Shown piece by piece: positions 45,439-59,100 of a stretch of DNA of 64,000 nucleotides; position 1 is the first letter of the stretch; each line of letters opens with the position of its first letter. The DNA is from Zasmidium citrigriseum (lineage: Eukaryota; Ascomycota; Dothideomycetes; Mycosphaerellales; Mycosphaerellaceae), in the NCBI GenBank assembly GCA_002786025.1, contig NHNW01000012.1:868001-932000 (forward strand). Direction: 5' to 3'. The notes beneath the pieces were generated by a model. The model was not told the origin of the DNA. It did no database searches and saw nothing but the letters and a program-made list of their open reading frames with translations. The position numbers were made by a program, and so were the translations under genes.

Positions 45439-47705
45439 GAAGGAGGTAGGGATATACTATTAGAGAATTCGTTAGATATTTACTATATAGTCTTATTAGT
45501 AGTTTCGGGGCGTAGTAGAGGATATAGAGTATAGTCTTCTAGATTAGCGCTTATAGCCGTAGCGTCTTAGGTATACCTAACTAGGCCGTACGTTAGGATA
45601 GTAGTATCTACTACTACGGCCTCTAGGCTAGAGCCTCTCTCTAAGTAGCCTACTTATAGGGCTTCCGTATAGATCTCCCCTCCCTCCTAGGCTACTTCTT
45701 CTATATATTACGTATTAGTACTAGTAAGGCTATCGAATAGTTCCTAGTTTAGTCTAAAGTCCCTTATTACTAGTAGGGACGAGCGTAGTAGAGGAGGTAT
45801 AAACTTAAACTAGATCTATCGTCCTAGAGTATAGCTATTATCTTAGTCCTCGTCTATCGAGTATAAAGGTAGGTTTATAGGTATTGAAACGGTAGTTCTA
45901 GAGTCGTCCTACTACTAGCGGGTAGGGTTACTAATTTATAGGTTTTCGTAGGTAGTAGTAAAAGAGAGAGATAATTTCGGAGTCGTAGCGAGCTCTACTA
46001 TATATAAAGATAGTATATCTATCTTCTCTACTATATTAGATTAATAATAGATAGGTAGTAAGTTATATAATATTAGATCCTCTAAGAATCGATAAGGAAG
46101 TAACGTTAGAAGACCCCTATCTAGCGTCGGCTAGGCTAAAAGATACGGGCTAGGATTAAAGCTACGCGTAGCGACAAATTTATCGCTAACGTTAAGGACG
46201 TCCGAGAGTCGTTATATGTATTTTATCCGCTATTACCGCGAAGGTCCGCTATAAAAAGTCTTCTTTTTCCTTTACTCCCTTACTATTACTAACCTTTACC
46301 TTTCTACTTTCTCTTCTATTACTATCTCTAAATATACTATTAACTATAGTAAGCCCTATCGTCTCCTCTTTTAAAGACTCTACTAACTCTTTCGTATAGC
46401 TACTTCGTTATAGCCTACGCCTACTATAGTAACTAAATTATATCTAGTACGACTAACGTCTCTACCTAGCCCGCGCGCGTTTAGAAGCGTAAGTATAGTA
46501 AGAGCTTCGCTAAGGATATCGCCTATCGCGACTCTATTACCGACTCCTCTATTAGAGAAGAGTATTAGGTTAGTTTAGTTAGTCTAGTAATCCTCTCTTA
46601 TTATACTAATATTCTTTAGCTCGAAGTTACTAAGACCTAGATTAGCGAATTCTCTAGTCCGCTCTACCGCGTCCCTATCTATACTCGCTTCTTCCGTTAC
46701 GATAACGAAGCTACTAGTCTCTTCCTTCGCCTACGCTACGTATCTCGCTATCTTAATACCGCGAAGTAGTCTATCGTTAAGTAGTAGCTACGCCTAACTA
46801 GACTCGGTAATAACGATATATATCCTAGTAGATATTAGACTTAGACTAGTTAATTCGCTATTCGTACTAACGGTAGCTAGCTAAGTACCTATTAATAGCG
46901 CCTCCGAAAAATTTTCGATAAGTATCTCGAGAGATATAATAGCTACGACGGATTAAGTAGGTAAGATCCTATTAATACGGCTCCTAAGTCCCTCTAACTA
47001 CCCCCTAAAAAGATAAAGTCTATTAGTACTTAGACTTCTAAATCTATCTTAGAATCTTCCTCTAGTAGTATATATAACGGTCTACTAAGTCCCTTCTATT
47101 CTTTACTAATATTTATAGTAGCTTGTCCTTAGCCTCCTACGTCGCCTACTCTAAACCTCCTCTACGTAATTAAAGTTAGTAGCGATTTATTCTATACGCT
47201 ATATAGAACGCTTATTATCTATACTCTTAGTTATAATAGTAGCTAGGGCGAAGGTTTTAAGGCTAGTCTTAAGAGTCGCTATCTAAAAGTCTTTAATAAT
47301 TACGCGGGTAGGCGCTAGCGGTAAAGAGATAAGCTCCTAGGTTAAGCCGTCCTCTTTCTACTCGGCGGTATCGATACGCCTTACTATTTTATTAGATATC
47401 TCTTTATATTAAAGGGATCCGGCTAGGCTATTAATCTACTAGCTAGCGTCGTTAACGCTACGAAGAAGGCGATAAGTTACCTTCTTAAGATCGTCGAGTT
47501 ATTTAATAAGGAAGCGGAGTAGAAGAATTATATTAAGATTAAGGAGCTACGTATAGGTTAGATTAACTCTAGTCGCTTTAAGGTACTATAGATAATAACG
47601 AAGTAAGCTTTAGAGACGATTAAGGTAGTAGAGAAGGAGATCGCGTCGGTTAAGGTCGTATCTATTATAGACTAAGTACCTAGTCGGCCTCTTATTCTTT
47701 TATCG
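45439..47705. other. RIP-mutated DNA, no feature seen
   Basis: About 2.3 kb. A plus-strand reading at 46.3-46.9 kb has coding-like texture when RIP stops are ignored, but it matches no family I know. Confidence 0.35.
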
Positions 47706-47915
47706 TAGCGAGGAGGGATTAGTATTTTCCTTCGAATTAGATCGTATACTTTTATTATAGCGAGGAGGGATTAGTATTTTTCTTTAGATTAGATCTTATA
47801 CTTTAATTATAGCGAGGAGGTATTAGTATCTCCTCTTAGATTAGATCTCGTATTTTTATTATAGTAACGAGGGGTAGGCGTAGTATTCTCTTCTTAGAGT
47901 AGTTTATATACAAAA
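47706..47915. repeat. 52-bp tandem repeat, nearly four copies
   Basis: Copies begin at 47706, 47758, 47810 and 47862, each starting TAGCGAGGAGG or a close variant and continuing with ATTAGTATTTT..TTAGATTAGATC-like sequence. The fourth copy is more diverged and carries three extra bases near its start. The period is not a multiple of three, so this is unlikely to be a peptide repeat. Confidence 0.75.
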
Positions 47916-50900
47916 AAAGCGGGTAGATAGTCTTATACTTCTCTTCTAGACTATTATATAGCTAGTAATTCCGCGGACTCGATATATTTCTAGAGTAGAT
48001 CGATTCGCCTAGTCTCTCTTTAACGAGTTTATACTACTTAGAAAGACTATGTCTTTTAATTACGCGTAATATAGAGTTTACGCTAATTAATCGCTAACGA
48101 ATTATAGTATATACGCTTATTTACTCTATAACCTAATATATCTACTTTACTTTTACGATATCTCGCTACTCTTTAAGTTAGTCTAATCTTCTTTCTCTAC
48201 GCCTTATTATTAACCTACTACCTACTACCTATCTCTCCTCGGCGTCGTCGCCTAGATTAAATACGATTTAACGTAAGCTATACGCTAGAAATCTAATAGA
48301 TTTATAAAGCGACTAACGTACTATTTATATAATAGATACCGCCTTTATTAAAGCTTATTATCCTCTACTATACTATAGCTCCTTTACTAAGTAGTACTCC
48401 CTACTACCTACCGCTAGTCGATTATCCCCTCGATCTCGCTACCGTTAACTAAGTATTTATAGTAACTTCTTCCTCTACTATTAGCTAATATACGATTACC
48501 CCGATTATCGATTCTAGCGATCTCGACTTCTCTCTACCTACTAACTATAAGCGCGGAAAGAAGTAGGTTCGTAGTAGTACTTAGCCTATAGATAGCTACG
48601 ATAACGACGACGAGACCTTTAATAAGTCTCCTAGTAAGAAGCGTAAGTATAGTATAGAGTAGGAGGCTAGTATTAAAAATAATAAGGGCTACTCTAGTAA
48701 GACGTCGCCTACTCGCTCTGTCGCTAAGGTCGCTAGCGCTCGTCGTTTATTAAAGGCTACTCGTAATAGCTAGTCTATATCGTAGCTAACGACCCCCGTA
48801 GCTTCTTTAGCTATAAAAGCTACCTCTAATACCTATAATACGGCTAGTAGTACTAATAATACTACTACTACTTCGTTAACTACTCTCGTATATAATACGA
48901 TAGTCTTTAGTAAGTCTTATTTACTCTTCGAAGTTAGTACTATTACTAATCCCCTTATTATAGGTACTAACGCTATAAAACTATCTAGATCTTAGTAGGT
49001 AACTTTATCTAAGGCGCGTAGCTTTACCCGTATATTCGATCTATCCTATCTTTTTAAACTAGGCTAATATATTATAGGCGAGGATATCGACTATACTAAG
49101 GTATTATTAAGTACGTAATATCTAAATAATCGTATATATATAGAGCGTACTATTAAGTTACCTAAGGTATTAGGTTTTAATAACCTCTCTAAAGACCTTA
49201 TCTAAATAGCTAATAGGGAGATCCGCGTTATTAATACTCCCTTAGGCGGTCTTAAGACTCTCTATCCTAGCTACTTCGAGGATAAGGAGCTACTAGGTCT
49301 AGATAGTAAAGACTTCTAGGTCGGATCCCCTATCTCTATCGATAGTAGCGTATTCTATCTAAAGAAGATTATCCTTACTACTACCTAGCTCGACTAATAG
49401 ATATAGGACGGAGTATTCGAGATTAGAGACTTATACTATTACTAGGCTCTTAAGGAATTATTTAAAGCTCTTATCGAGAATAGTATATTTAAATAGCTAG
49501 CTTAGCTTAACCTCCTTCGTCGTCTCGGTTAGTAGGGTTAGGTCGAGAACTAGGCTAATATTACGCTTAGCGAAGCGTACGTATTATATCTTAGCTATCC
49601 CCTAGGTCGCGAGCTACCCTAAGAGTATACTTCGAAGATTAAGAGAGCCCTTACCTTATTAAAGGATCGTACTCTCGCCTACGACGAAGTATAGACTAAT
49701 ATAGAGTATAAGCGGGCTATTATAAGGTTCCTCGATAGTAAAGGCGTTAAGCCCCGTAATATTAAGGACGTTTAGGCGCTTAAGGTATAGGTTAGTAACC
49801 GTTAAAGCGATAATCTAACCCCTATATCTTACTAGTAAAGTCTAGTAACTTTATCTTTAGAGGACTAAGTATATCTATAAATTAGTAACCCTATTCTTAC
49901 GTATTAGAAAGTGCTTCTATTACTACGTAGGGTAGTATTATTATAAGCCGCTAGAGAGTAGTAGTAGGTTATATAATAGAAATTAATCTCCTTATAAACC
50001 TCCTTTCTAAATTTATCTTAAATCTAGCTCGTATATACTATTATAGCTCGCTAGCCTCTTAGACAAATCGCGGAATAGAGTAGGAGCGTATATTAGTAGT
50101 TCCCGAGCTTCGCCTAATTTATAAGTAAATATATATATAAAAGTCTTAATTTACTCGAAAACCTTACCTATCGTTACCCTTACTCTTACTTACCGTTATA
50201 GCTATCGTTACGAGTATCCTCTTTTTTATTCTTCGTTACTTCTTAGCGTCGAACTTAAACGCTTATATATCCTCGCCTTTCGATATATTATCGTATTAAG
50301 TATACTTAACGGCGCTAATAGATAAATTCGATCTAGGATATTACTACTTCTTCGTCGACCTCTATCTAAGGTTCTTATATTACTCTACTAGTACCGCTAT
50401 TTAAAGTACTACCTCCGCTATAGGTAAGATCTAGTAGACGATATAACGGTACCTCTATTACCTCTCTTTATACCCGCTATTATTAACTAACGATTACCTA
50501 TAGAACCTCGCTCTACCCTCTCTCTTAGCGAGCTCGCCTCTATCTCGGCTACCTAGTAAATTACTTAATAAGATTATTCTCGACTTTATCTATATAGAAG
50601 ATATTAACGATATCTCCGCCGTATAGAGAGTCTATAAAAACCTCTACTATACCTACTATAGATACCTTCCCTTAGGCCTTAAACCTACTCTTACTTTATT
50701 ACTCTCTAGTCGTACTTAGTCCTATAACTTATATCTAAATATCTTATCTAGAGATATAAGAGTATAGCGACTCCTATAGTAACTAGGTATTCCTAATAAC
50801 TTTAGTACTCCGCCTAATATAGTAGTCCTACGCCTTACCGAAATTGCCTAGTAGTTATACTTCTCGCTAACCTAAGTCGTTACCCTAGGTTATAAACTTA

Positions 50901-53048
50901 ATATCTTCTACTACTCTCTATATAATCCGGACCTTACGATAGAGGTTATTACGCTAGTTAATACTAAGACTACGATCTAGCTTTCTTTCGAGCTAGACTT
51001 TAGCGAGATAGAGGTATTCTAGAGTATAAATAGTACCCTATATAAGCTCTTAATACTCGTCTTCTTTAAGAGGCTTCTAGTATTAGGCGACGATTTAAAG
51101 CGTAATCGTCTAGGTCTTAGCTTCTAGTAACTCGAGGTATAGATAGCGAGGTTTATAATAACGAGGTATTAGTTTACTAGTAAGGTAGCTATCTAGGTAG
51201 AGGCTATAGACTTCTTTATAACTTACTTCAAGTCGCCTAGGGCTCGTATATATTAAGGAGTAGATTAAGAGTAGTAAAAGTAGGATTCTCGGCGCTAGGA
51301 GCTATTCTCGATAGGTTTATAAGAGTTCGCGTAGAGATTATAGGTTATAGTAATTATTAGTACTCTCGAAGTTTAACTCTCGCTCTTATTTCGCTTTTCT
51401 TCTTCGTTTAGTATCCCTCGGAGTCCTTAGTTAAAAGTAATTATAGGCTTTCTTATATTATATATACCTATATTATACTAGCTAGTATATCCTCTCGCTA
51501 TCTTCTCTTTTCGAACGCTTTAGATTCTTATTATAGGTATACTATACTATTCTAAGCGCTCTCGCTTCTCCTTAATCTCTAGGATTAGGTTCTTATATTC
51601 GCTAGCCTATTAGTTAGCTATATTAGATAGGTTAACCTATTTCCTACGGCTATTAGCGTCTTACTATAAGCTAGCTTTCGTAGTATATTATTATAATATA
51701 GCTCGCTATTCTCGTATCTTTCTAGCTACCTATCCCTTAATATCGTCGAACGTACCTCTAATAGTTATATAGTTAGTAAGGCTTTCTATAAGGGTTACCC
51801 TAAGCTCGCCCTCTTTAAAGGCGTCGAGATACTCTAGATAATCTACGAGGCTTATACGGATAAGGACTATATAAAGTTAGTATAGCTTTTAACTAGTCTC
51901 GGGATATATAAGACTTGCCTTAATACTAGTAGGTAGACGCTATCTTATAGATAGTTCCCTATATCGTCTACGTATAGGTTTCTTAGCTAAGGGGGAATAT
52001 AAGATTTATAGTAGGTTAGTAGCCTATTATTTTAGGCTAGAATATAATACGGCGTCGAAGAAGAAGAGCTATAAAGTACTTATATATAGATTAGGTTAGC
52101 TAGTATTATATCTACCTCCCGTAAGGCCTACGCTATTTAGTAAATATCTACCCTACTCCTATAGTTTTCCCCTTATCGTCTCTTCCGCTATTAATAACTA
52201 CTACTACCGCTATTACTATCCGATTACTACTATAGAACCCTCGATAGCGCTCTTAAAACTACGCGACTTTAACTAAGCTCTATATAGTTTAGCTATACTA
52301 TTTCGTATCGAGTTTTATTCCCGTCTTTCTAGCGCGACGAATAGGATTGTTATCGAATACCTCGACTATATCCCGCGGATAAAGCGTAACTACTACCTAC
52401 TCTCTATTATTACCTATACTCGATCGATTTAAAACATTATATAGTACTTAATACTATCTACGACCCTCGTACCTAGTAAGAGATTAAGAAAAAAACCGTC
52501 TAGATATATAAGGACTAAGAGTAATATAAGAAGAGATTAGATAGTATAAATCGTAAGAATAGTTCCCTACTTAGCTATCGCTAAAATATAGGGCGCTAAT
52601 ATCGTTACCTATTATAGCTTCGCTCCCGCCCCCTAAGGATAGCGGCTAGGAGTATAGGTATATTAATCTCCTCTTTACCGCTACTCGTACTAGTAGCGAT
52701 TAGCTAATAACCCGTCGTCGTCTTAATTAAATCCGCCGCTCTCGCTAGAAGGATTCTTTATCCCCGCTAATTATAACGTTTAGGGAGAAAAGTAAGGTTT
52801 TTAGGAATAAGAAATAGTAAGTACCGTAGAGATATATTTAGCGATTAAGGGATTGGGATTTAGAACCCTATCTATATACTTAGTAAGGAATTACGGATAA
52901 GGAGCTTAAACGTATTAATACTAAAGGCGCTAATTAGGAGTTTAACGATAAGTAGTTTATTACTCGAAAGGATTATATATCTAGCGCGAGAGGGCTCTTA
53001 GGCGAGATAGAGAGCGATAATAACGATATCCCTTAGCCGCTACCCTAG
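47916..53048. other. RIP-mutated DNA, origin not recognised
   Basis: About 5 kb. The plus strand at 48.9-49.8 kb can be read as a long protein-like sequence if about 20 TAA/TAG codons are taken as former Gln/Trp. That stop frequency is what base composition alone predicts, so I do not call a gene. No known domain is visible. Confidence 0.4.
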
Positions 53049-53145
53049 AAGCCTAAGGAAAAGCCGCTTAAGAACCTTAAGAAACTACTACCTAAGAACC
53101 CTAAGAAACCGTCGCCGCCTAAGAACCCTAAGAACTTAAAGGTTA
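53049..53145. repeat. Short imperfect repeat reading as Lys/Pro/Asn-rich
   Basis: Variants of CCTAAGAACCCTAAGAA recur several times within 100 bases. In one plus frame this reads KPLKN, LPKNPKK, PSPPKNPKN, a basic low-complexity tract without stops. It may be a linker of a lost protein. No domain is recognised on either side. Confidence 0.45.
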
Positions 53146-56100
53146 GGAAAGCGTCTTCTAGGCTCGAGAACGATAACGATATATAGGGCGTTATAGAGCC
53201 TAGTAAGTAGTATAGAGGGTTAAGAGATATCGATAATATTCTAGGGGAGAACGGCTTATTAGCTAGAGTAGACGCTAATAATCTCGTACGTTCTCGTCTT
53301 AACCTTAAATATAATACTAGCTAAGACTCCCTTTAAAATAGTTCTTCTACCTCCTTAGGCTAGACCTTAGGAACTTCTAATACCTTAGCCGCTACTAATA
53401 TTATAGCTAACTCTTAGTCGAGCCCTAATCCCTTAATATCTAGTATTAATTCTACTTAGTAGGATATCCCTATTCTACTAGACGACCCGTAATACCCCCT
53501 ATCTATAGTAGAGTTCGTACTCTCGGACTTTAATAAGGCTAAGCGTTAGATTATATAGTACTTCTCGATTCTAAGATTTTATTTACCTTTAGATAGTTAG
53601 TTCCTTCTCGATTAGGCCGTCGTCTAGGTATACTTTTCTTAGCTCCCTAGACCTTCGACGCCTAGTACCTAGTATATATCTAATATATATATACGTTATC
53701 CGCTAAGAAATAGAGGAGTAGTTAGATATAGGCTTTGTCTTTAATAAGCTAGTCGTTATATAGGGAGAAGTATTCCGAGACTTAAGGCGGGTTACTATCG
53801 AAATATACCTAAAGAACCTCTCCGCGCGTAGTCGTTTAGCTAAGAGTTAATTATTTAGAACTAGTACGACTAAAGACGTCCTTATCTCTACCCTTCTTTA
53901 CGTATTAAGGCTAAGACGTAATAGTTAGCCTCGCTAATTAGGACTCCCTCTCTTAACGTCCTTATCTCTACTCTTAGGATATTACCGATCGCCCTTATTT
54001 CGTACGATATTATTAGTACATAACCCTTATAAACGCGTAAGTCCCTACGAGAGACAAGGTTAGTAAGATCTCCCTATTAAAGCCGTCTAATATTAACGAG
54101 TACTAGTAGTTTAATCTACTTACTACTTTACTTATATTTTCTAGTACCTATATAGATATCTTTAATAGTACTTAGCTTCGAGTATTACGTAGGCTAGAGC
54201 TATAGATACTAGGCGTTAATATATATAATTAAGACTAGTAAGACCTTATACGCGATACTAATATATAGATACCTTCGCGGGATAATATTCGTATAGTTAT
54301 CTTAAAGGAGGATTATATTCTACTTATACCGCCTAGAATCTATATCGTATATACGCTACTTACCCTTTCGCTATATCTTATTTAAGGGAGTATACTCTAG
54401 GACGATCTTAATCTAGTCCTATTACTACGGAATATTATATAGATCGCGCGGTATATTCGGACTATAAATAAGCCCTTACTATTATAGATTAGCGGTATAG
54501 TAGAGAAGTTATAGCGTATAGTAGAGGGAAATTAGGAGAGGTATCGTAGTATAATAGAGTAATCTAAGTTCGAGCTAGCCTTTAAGTTAGCGTTAGCTAA
54601 TCTAAAAAGCTTAGGGTGTTAGTATAGACTAGTCTAAGGACGTAAAAAGGGCAAAAGTAGTTATAGTCGCTATATATATCTATATTAAAAACGATAGTCG
54701 AGGTATATAGAACTTTACTAGGGCTATAGAGATTTACTAAAGAAGAGGGTAGAGTATACGTATAAATCTTAAAAGGTAGAATAGAGTCTATTACCTTTTT
54801 AAAACGCTAATTTAGTATAAGATAGAAAGGAGTAGGTATTAAGCCTAGAAGCTAGCCTTACCTTATAAGGAGTCCTAGTCGTAGAATAACTTACTCTACT
54901 CAATACCCTTTAGAGCTAGTCCGTCTAGGCGTTAACTATAGTCTCGAGGTATAGACGTATAATAGATATATAGCGGTAAGTCGATTACTAGTAAGTATTA
55001 TCTAGACTAAATTTTAATAGTAGTTCCTTAGGTTAAAGTTTATACCTTTAATATATAGGATATAGATCCGGGTATAGTATTAGTAACTCGACTAGTCGTA
55101 CCTTAGTAGTAAGTATAAGAGATAAACGGAGTGTTACTATTAATAGGTAGGTCGTAATATATAGTCGGGTTAGTCGTATAAACGTCTCCTTACTTTATAC
55201 TAAGCTTTACTCCTTCCTTCTAAAGCTAAGCTCTAAGTCTTATATTCGCTATATATAATATCGCAGATTTACTACTAACGGCTCGTTAACTCTTTATTTT
55301 ATATCTACCTAAGGATAACCTACCCGTAATATCGCTAACCGCTATACCCCTATAGTAATATTAATATCTAGAAGACGTTAGGGTTACGCTAAAGAACGTA
55401 CCTAATATACTACTAAAAAAGATAGAATAATAGATTATAAACCCTTTCGCTAATATCGACCCCGCTAGTACGAAGCTCGTTAATCTAAAGTCTATACTAC
55501 TCTATAAGCTATAGACGCTATATAATTAGCTTAGTATTAAAGATAGTAGTAATATCGAGGATAAGTCTACTCTAGCTAACGTAGCTTTAGTATACCTACG
55601 TAAGCTTAGTAAAGCGATCTCTAGCTCCTCGCCGTCTAGAGGTCTTAAGCGTAAGTACGACGAGATAAACGCTAAAGACCTTATCGTAGAGCGAGCTAGG
55701 AAGAAGGCGAAGCTTATAGGTCCTCGCCTTTATTATTTAATAAAAACTACTAACCTTACGTTAGGATCTATATACCTCTAACCTCTCCGCTCTCCTTCTT
55801 ACGATACCTAACGAAATCCTTAATAATATCGTCCTCTATATATACCTACCTCGTACTAATTATCTTCTTAAGATAGGTTTTATCTATAAGGAGCTTCGCT
55901 AGCGATTCCGCTACTACGTCTTATAGAATCTATAGGTAAACGTATACTTTACGCTAGATATTCCTACCTATATAGAGATAGGTTAAGGAAATACTACCTT
56001 CGCTAAGCGCTATAGCGGAGATATAAATATATAGGAGGTACTATTTAAGCGGTACTACGGAATAAACGAGACGGTGTTCTAATAGATAATTAACGAGAAG

Positions 56101-59100
56101 AAGGTCGTTATCGTATTTAAAGATCTTAATAATTAGTCCTTCTTCTCGCTAGCTAAGATTATATAGATATTTATTAGCCTAAACGCGATATATACGAACG
56201 ATAAGGGCTATATCGTATCGCCTCTACTAGATAGGGATACTATAGTTAATATAGACTTTACTATTAGCTCTATAAGGCTAGTCTTCTATAGCCGACGACG
56301 TAGTAGCTATAATAAATAGCTATTTATTAAATTCCTAGAGCGGCTAGCGGGCTTTAGTACGAGCTTAAGGAATAAGAGACTTACTATTAGGTAGATCTAG
56401 AAGAAAGTCTAGTACTTAGTTATAGATCGCGCTATATTCTTATAGGGGCGTTAGTCGTTTTAGGATATATAGGCCTTCTTCTATAATAACTTCGCCGTCG
56501 GAAAGCGTATATAGTTAAACTAGTAGGCTTAGAAGAATATCGAGGTTAACGGCTAGTTTTAAAGATAAGGGTACGAAGTCTACGAATATAATAGGTTTCT
56601 ATAAGAGATAGCCTTATCTCTAGCTATAGAAGTATAGGTAAGATAGAACGCTCGAGGATAGATTAGGTTAAGTTATTACGATTACTATAATTAGAACGTA
56701 CGTTTAAGATTATTTCTATACCTAAAGAGTTAGTATAAAGTCTACGATACGATATATACCCTAAGTTACGATACGAACCTTATCTAAACCCCTAATCCCC
56801 TAGAGTATCCTATATCTCTAGTTAACCCTTTTAGACGTTAGCTATCTCCTTCTATCGCTACTTCCTCTATAATACGAAATCGAAGCTATTTAGACGTAAG
56901 AAGTCGCTAATAGCTAACTCCTATACTAATACGAAGTAGATACGACCGCTAGCGAAGGAGGCCTTATTACGAATTAGAGTATAGGCCTCGGACTATATAT
57001 CTACTAGGCTTATCTAGGCCCGGATACTACTCTTTAACTTATCGCGGATCTCCTCTCCTCTCTTAAATACTCTCTCTAAGAACTATACGAAGCGTTTTCT
57101 AATAAAGGCCTTCTCCTCGCTAGTAGAGTAGCTAAGAGTAGAGTTAATCTCGAAGTATAGCCTAATATCCGTACTATTTTAGTATATCGTTACTAATAAT
57201 TCTTAGTTCTCTAATTTACTAAAACCGCTTAGTCGATATTATATATTAGCCTTATACGGGAGTATTATTAACTAACGAATACTATTAAGAGAGAGGCGCT
57301 TAATATTATAGAACTTTATCGCTACTCTATAAAGATTACCTTCGAAGAGACCTACTAGATCGCGGTTCGTTAAAAGCTCTTATCCGTTCGCGGCGCCTAG
57401 GTAGGCGTTCTTAAATCGATCGCTACCGTTAAGGACTTCTTATAGTCTATAGTATAGCGAGAAAGTAACCCTAGGTTAGGCTAGGCGAGTAGTATCTTTA
57501 GCGTAATCTTAGTATAGTCTCTTATCGATAGTAAAGATATAGTAGAATTTAGGGTCTCGAGCTAGGTCTAAGCGTATTTTCGTATACTCGGTCTCTAATT
57601 ACTATATAATCTAGTTTCGGATCTCTAGGGGTACTATAGCGGTAAGGTAGTTAGCTCTAATCTTAAAGAGGTTAGTCGTTATTAATTAGTATTAGAGGAG
57701 GGGTATACTTAGAGCTAGCCTCGAATAGCGAGAGTAGGAGACGTATTCGAAGATAGTATAGTAGTTAGCGGATAGTAACTATTACTAGTAGGACTATAGA
57801 GATAGCTTAGGTATAGTTTCTTTACAATCTACTAAAGTACGTTATAATAAGAGGATACGAGTATATCGGCGTTAGGGATTATATCGTTAGTAGGGAGGCC
57901 TAAAGAATCTCGTAGTATAAGGATAGCGTAGAGCTTAAGAGCCTAGATCTCTTCGATTAAGGTAAGTAAGCGTAATATAACTAGCGCGTCGAGCCTTACT
58001 ATAAGAGTTATATTTACGTAGGCGGCGAGAATAAGAGTAGCTTTAAGGATAACTCGGATCTAGAGGATAATACTCTATATAAGAGACGTAATAAGTCTAT
58101 CTATTTTCCTCTTATTAACGCCGCTAATACTAAACTATTACGTAAGACGTATAGAGTTATACTAGTCGATAAGAAAGATACTCCCTTTATATAGAGAATA
58201 AATCGAAGATACCTACGTTACTAACTACCTTAAACGAGTACTAGAAGCGTAATAGATCTAAATATTAGTAATAATAGAGATATATCTCGAAGGTGAACGT
58301 ACTCTTCGAAACGAGTTAAATCTTATATATATAATCTATTCCTATCGTTTTTATCTATAGAAGTCTTAAGCTATTCGCTTACTTAATTACTATATCTTAA
58401 GGATAAGCCTATATTCTATCTCCTTCTTATCTTAAGACTATATTAGGGCTAAGAAAGGATTAGACTCCTCCTAACTTATTGTCCTACTAGTAGACGAAAG
58501 GAATCCTAAGATTAATACCCTATTTCTTTAATAAGGTCTTACGGGCGAACTCCTAAGTATCCCTATATACCTACTTTCCTCCCTCGAATCTCTCCTTACT
58601 CTTTATAAACTCGTATACTAATTTCTATAACTCGTCGTCGGAGAATTTACTCTTCGCTATTAGACTCTAACTAAACTAGATAAGGCGCTCGAGGAAGGTC
58701 TTAAAAAGCTCCTTATTACGATTAGTATTAGGACTAGTAAAGATTCTAAGCGTAGAGTCGATTTCGATATAGTATTAGTAGAGGGTCTAACCGAGTATAG
58801 CGTTACGGAAGACTTTCTAGCTCAGGTAGTTCGGATAGAGAGTAATATAATCGAGGTCGTTAGTATAGCTAAACTTAGTAATCTAGGTAAGAGACTATAT
58901 CGAGAGTTCGCTAGGCTTCTCGATAACTAAAGTAAACTCCCGAATCCCGCTAGTAACGACGTTACGAGTATTAGTAAGAGGGATAATATAGAAGGGGTTA
59001 CTAGTATTACCGTATTTATTCTAGTAGGTACTACCCTCTCTACCTATTTTCTTACGAACTAGAATATCGAGCGTAAAGTAAAGTCGAGTAGGGCTACTAA

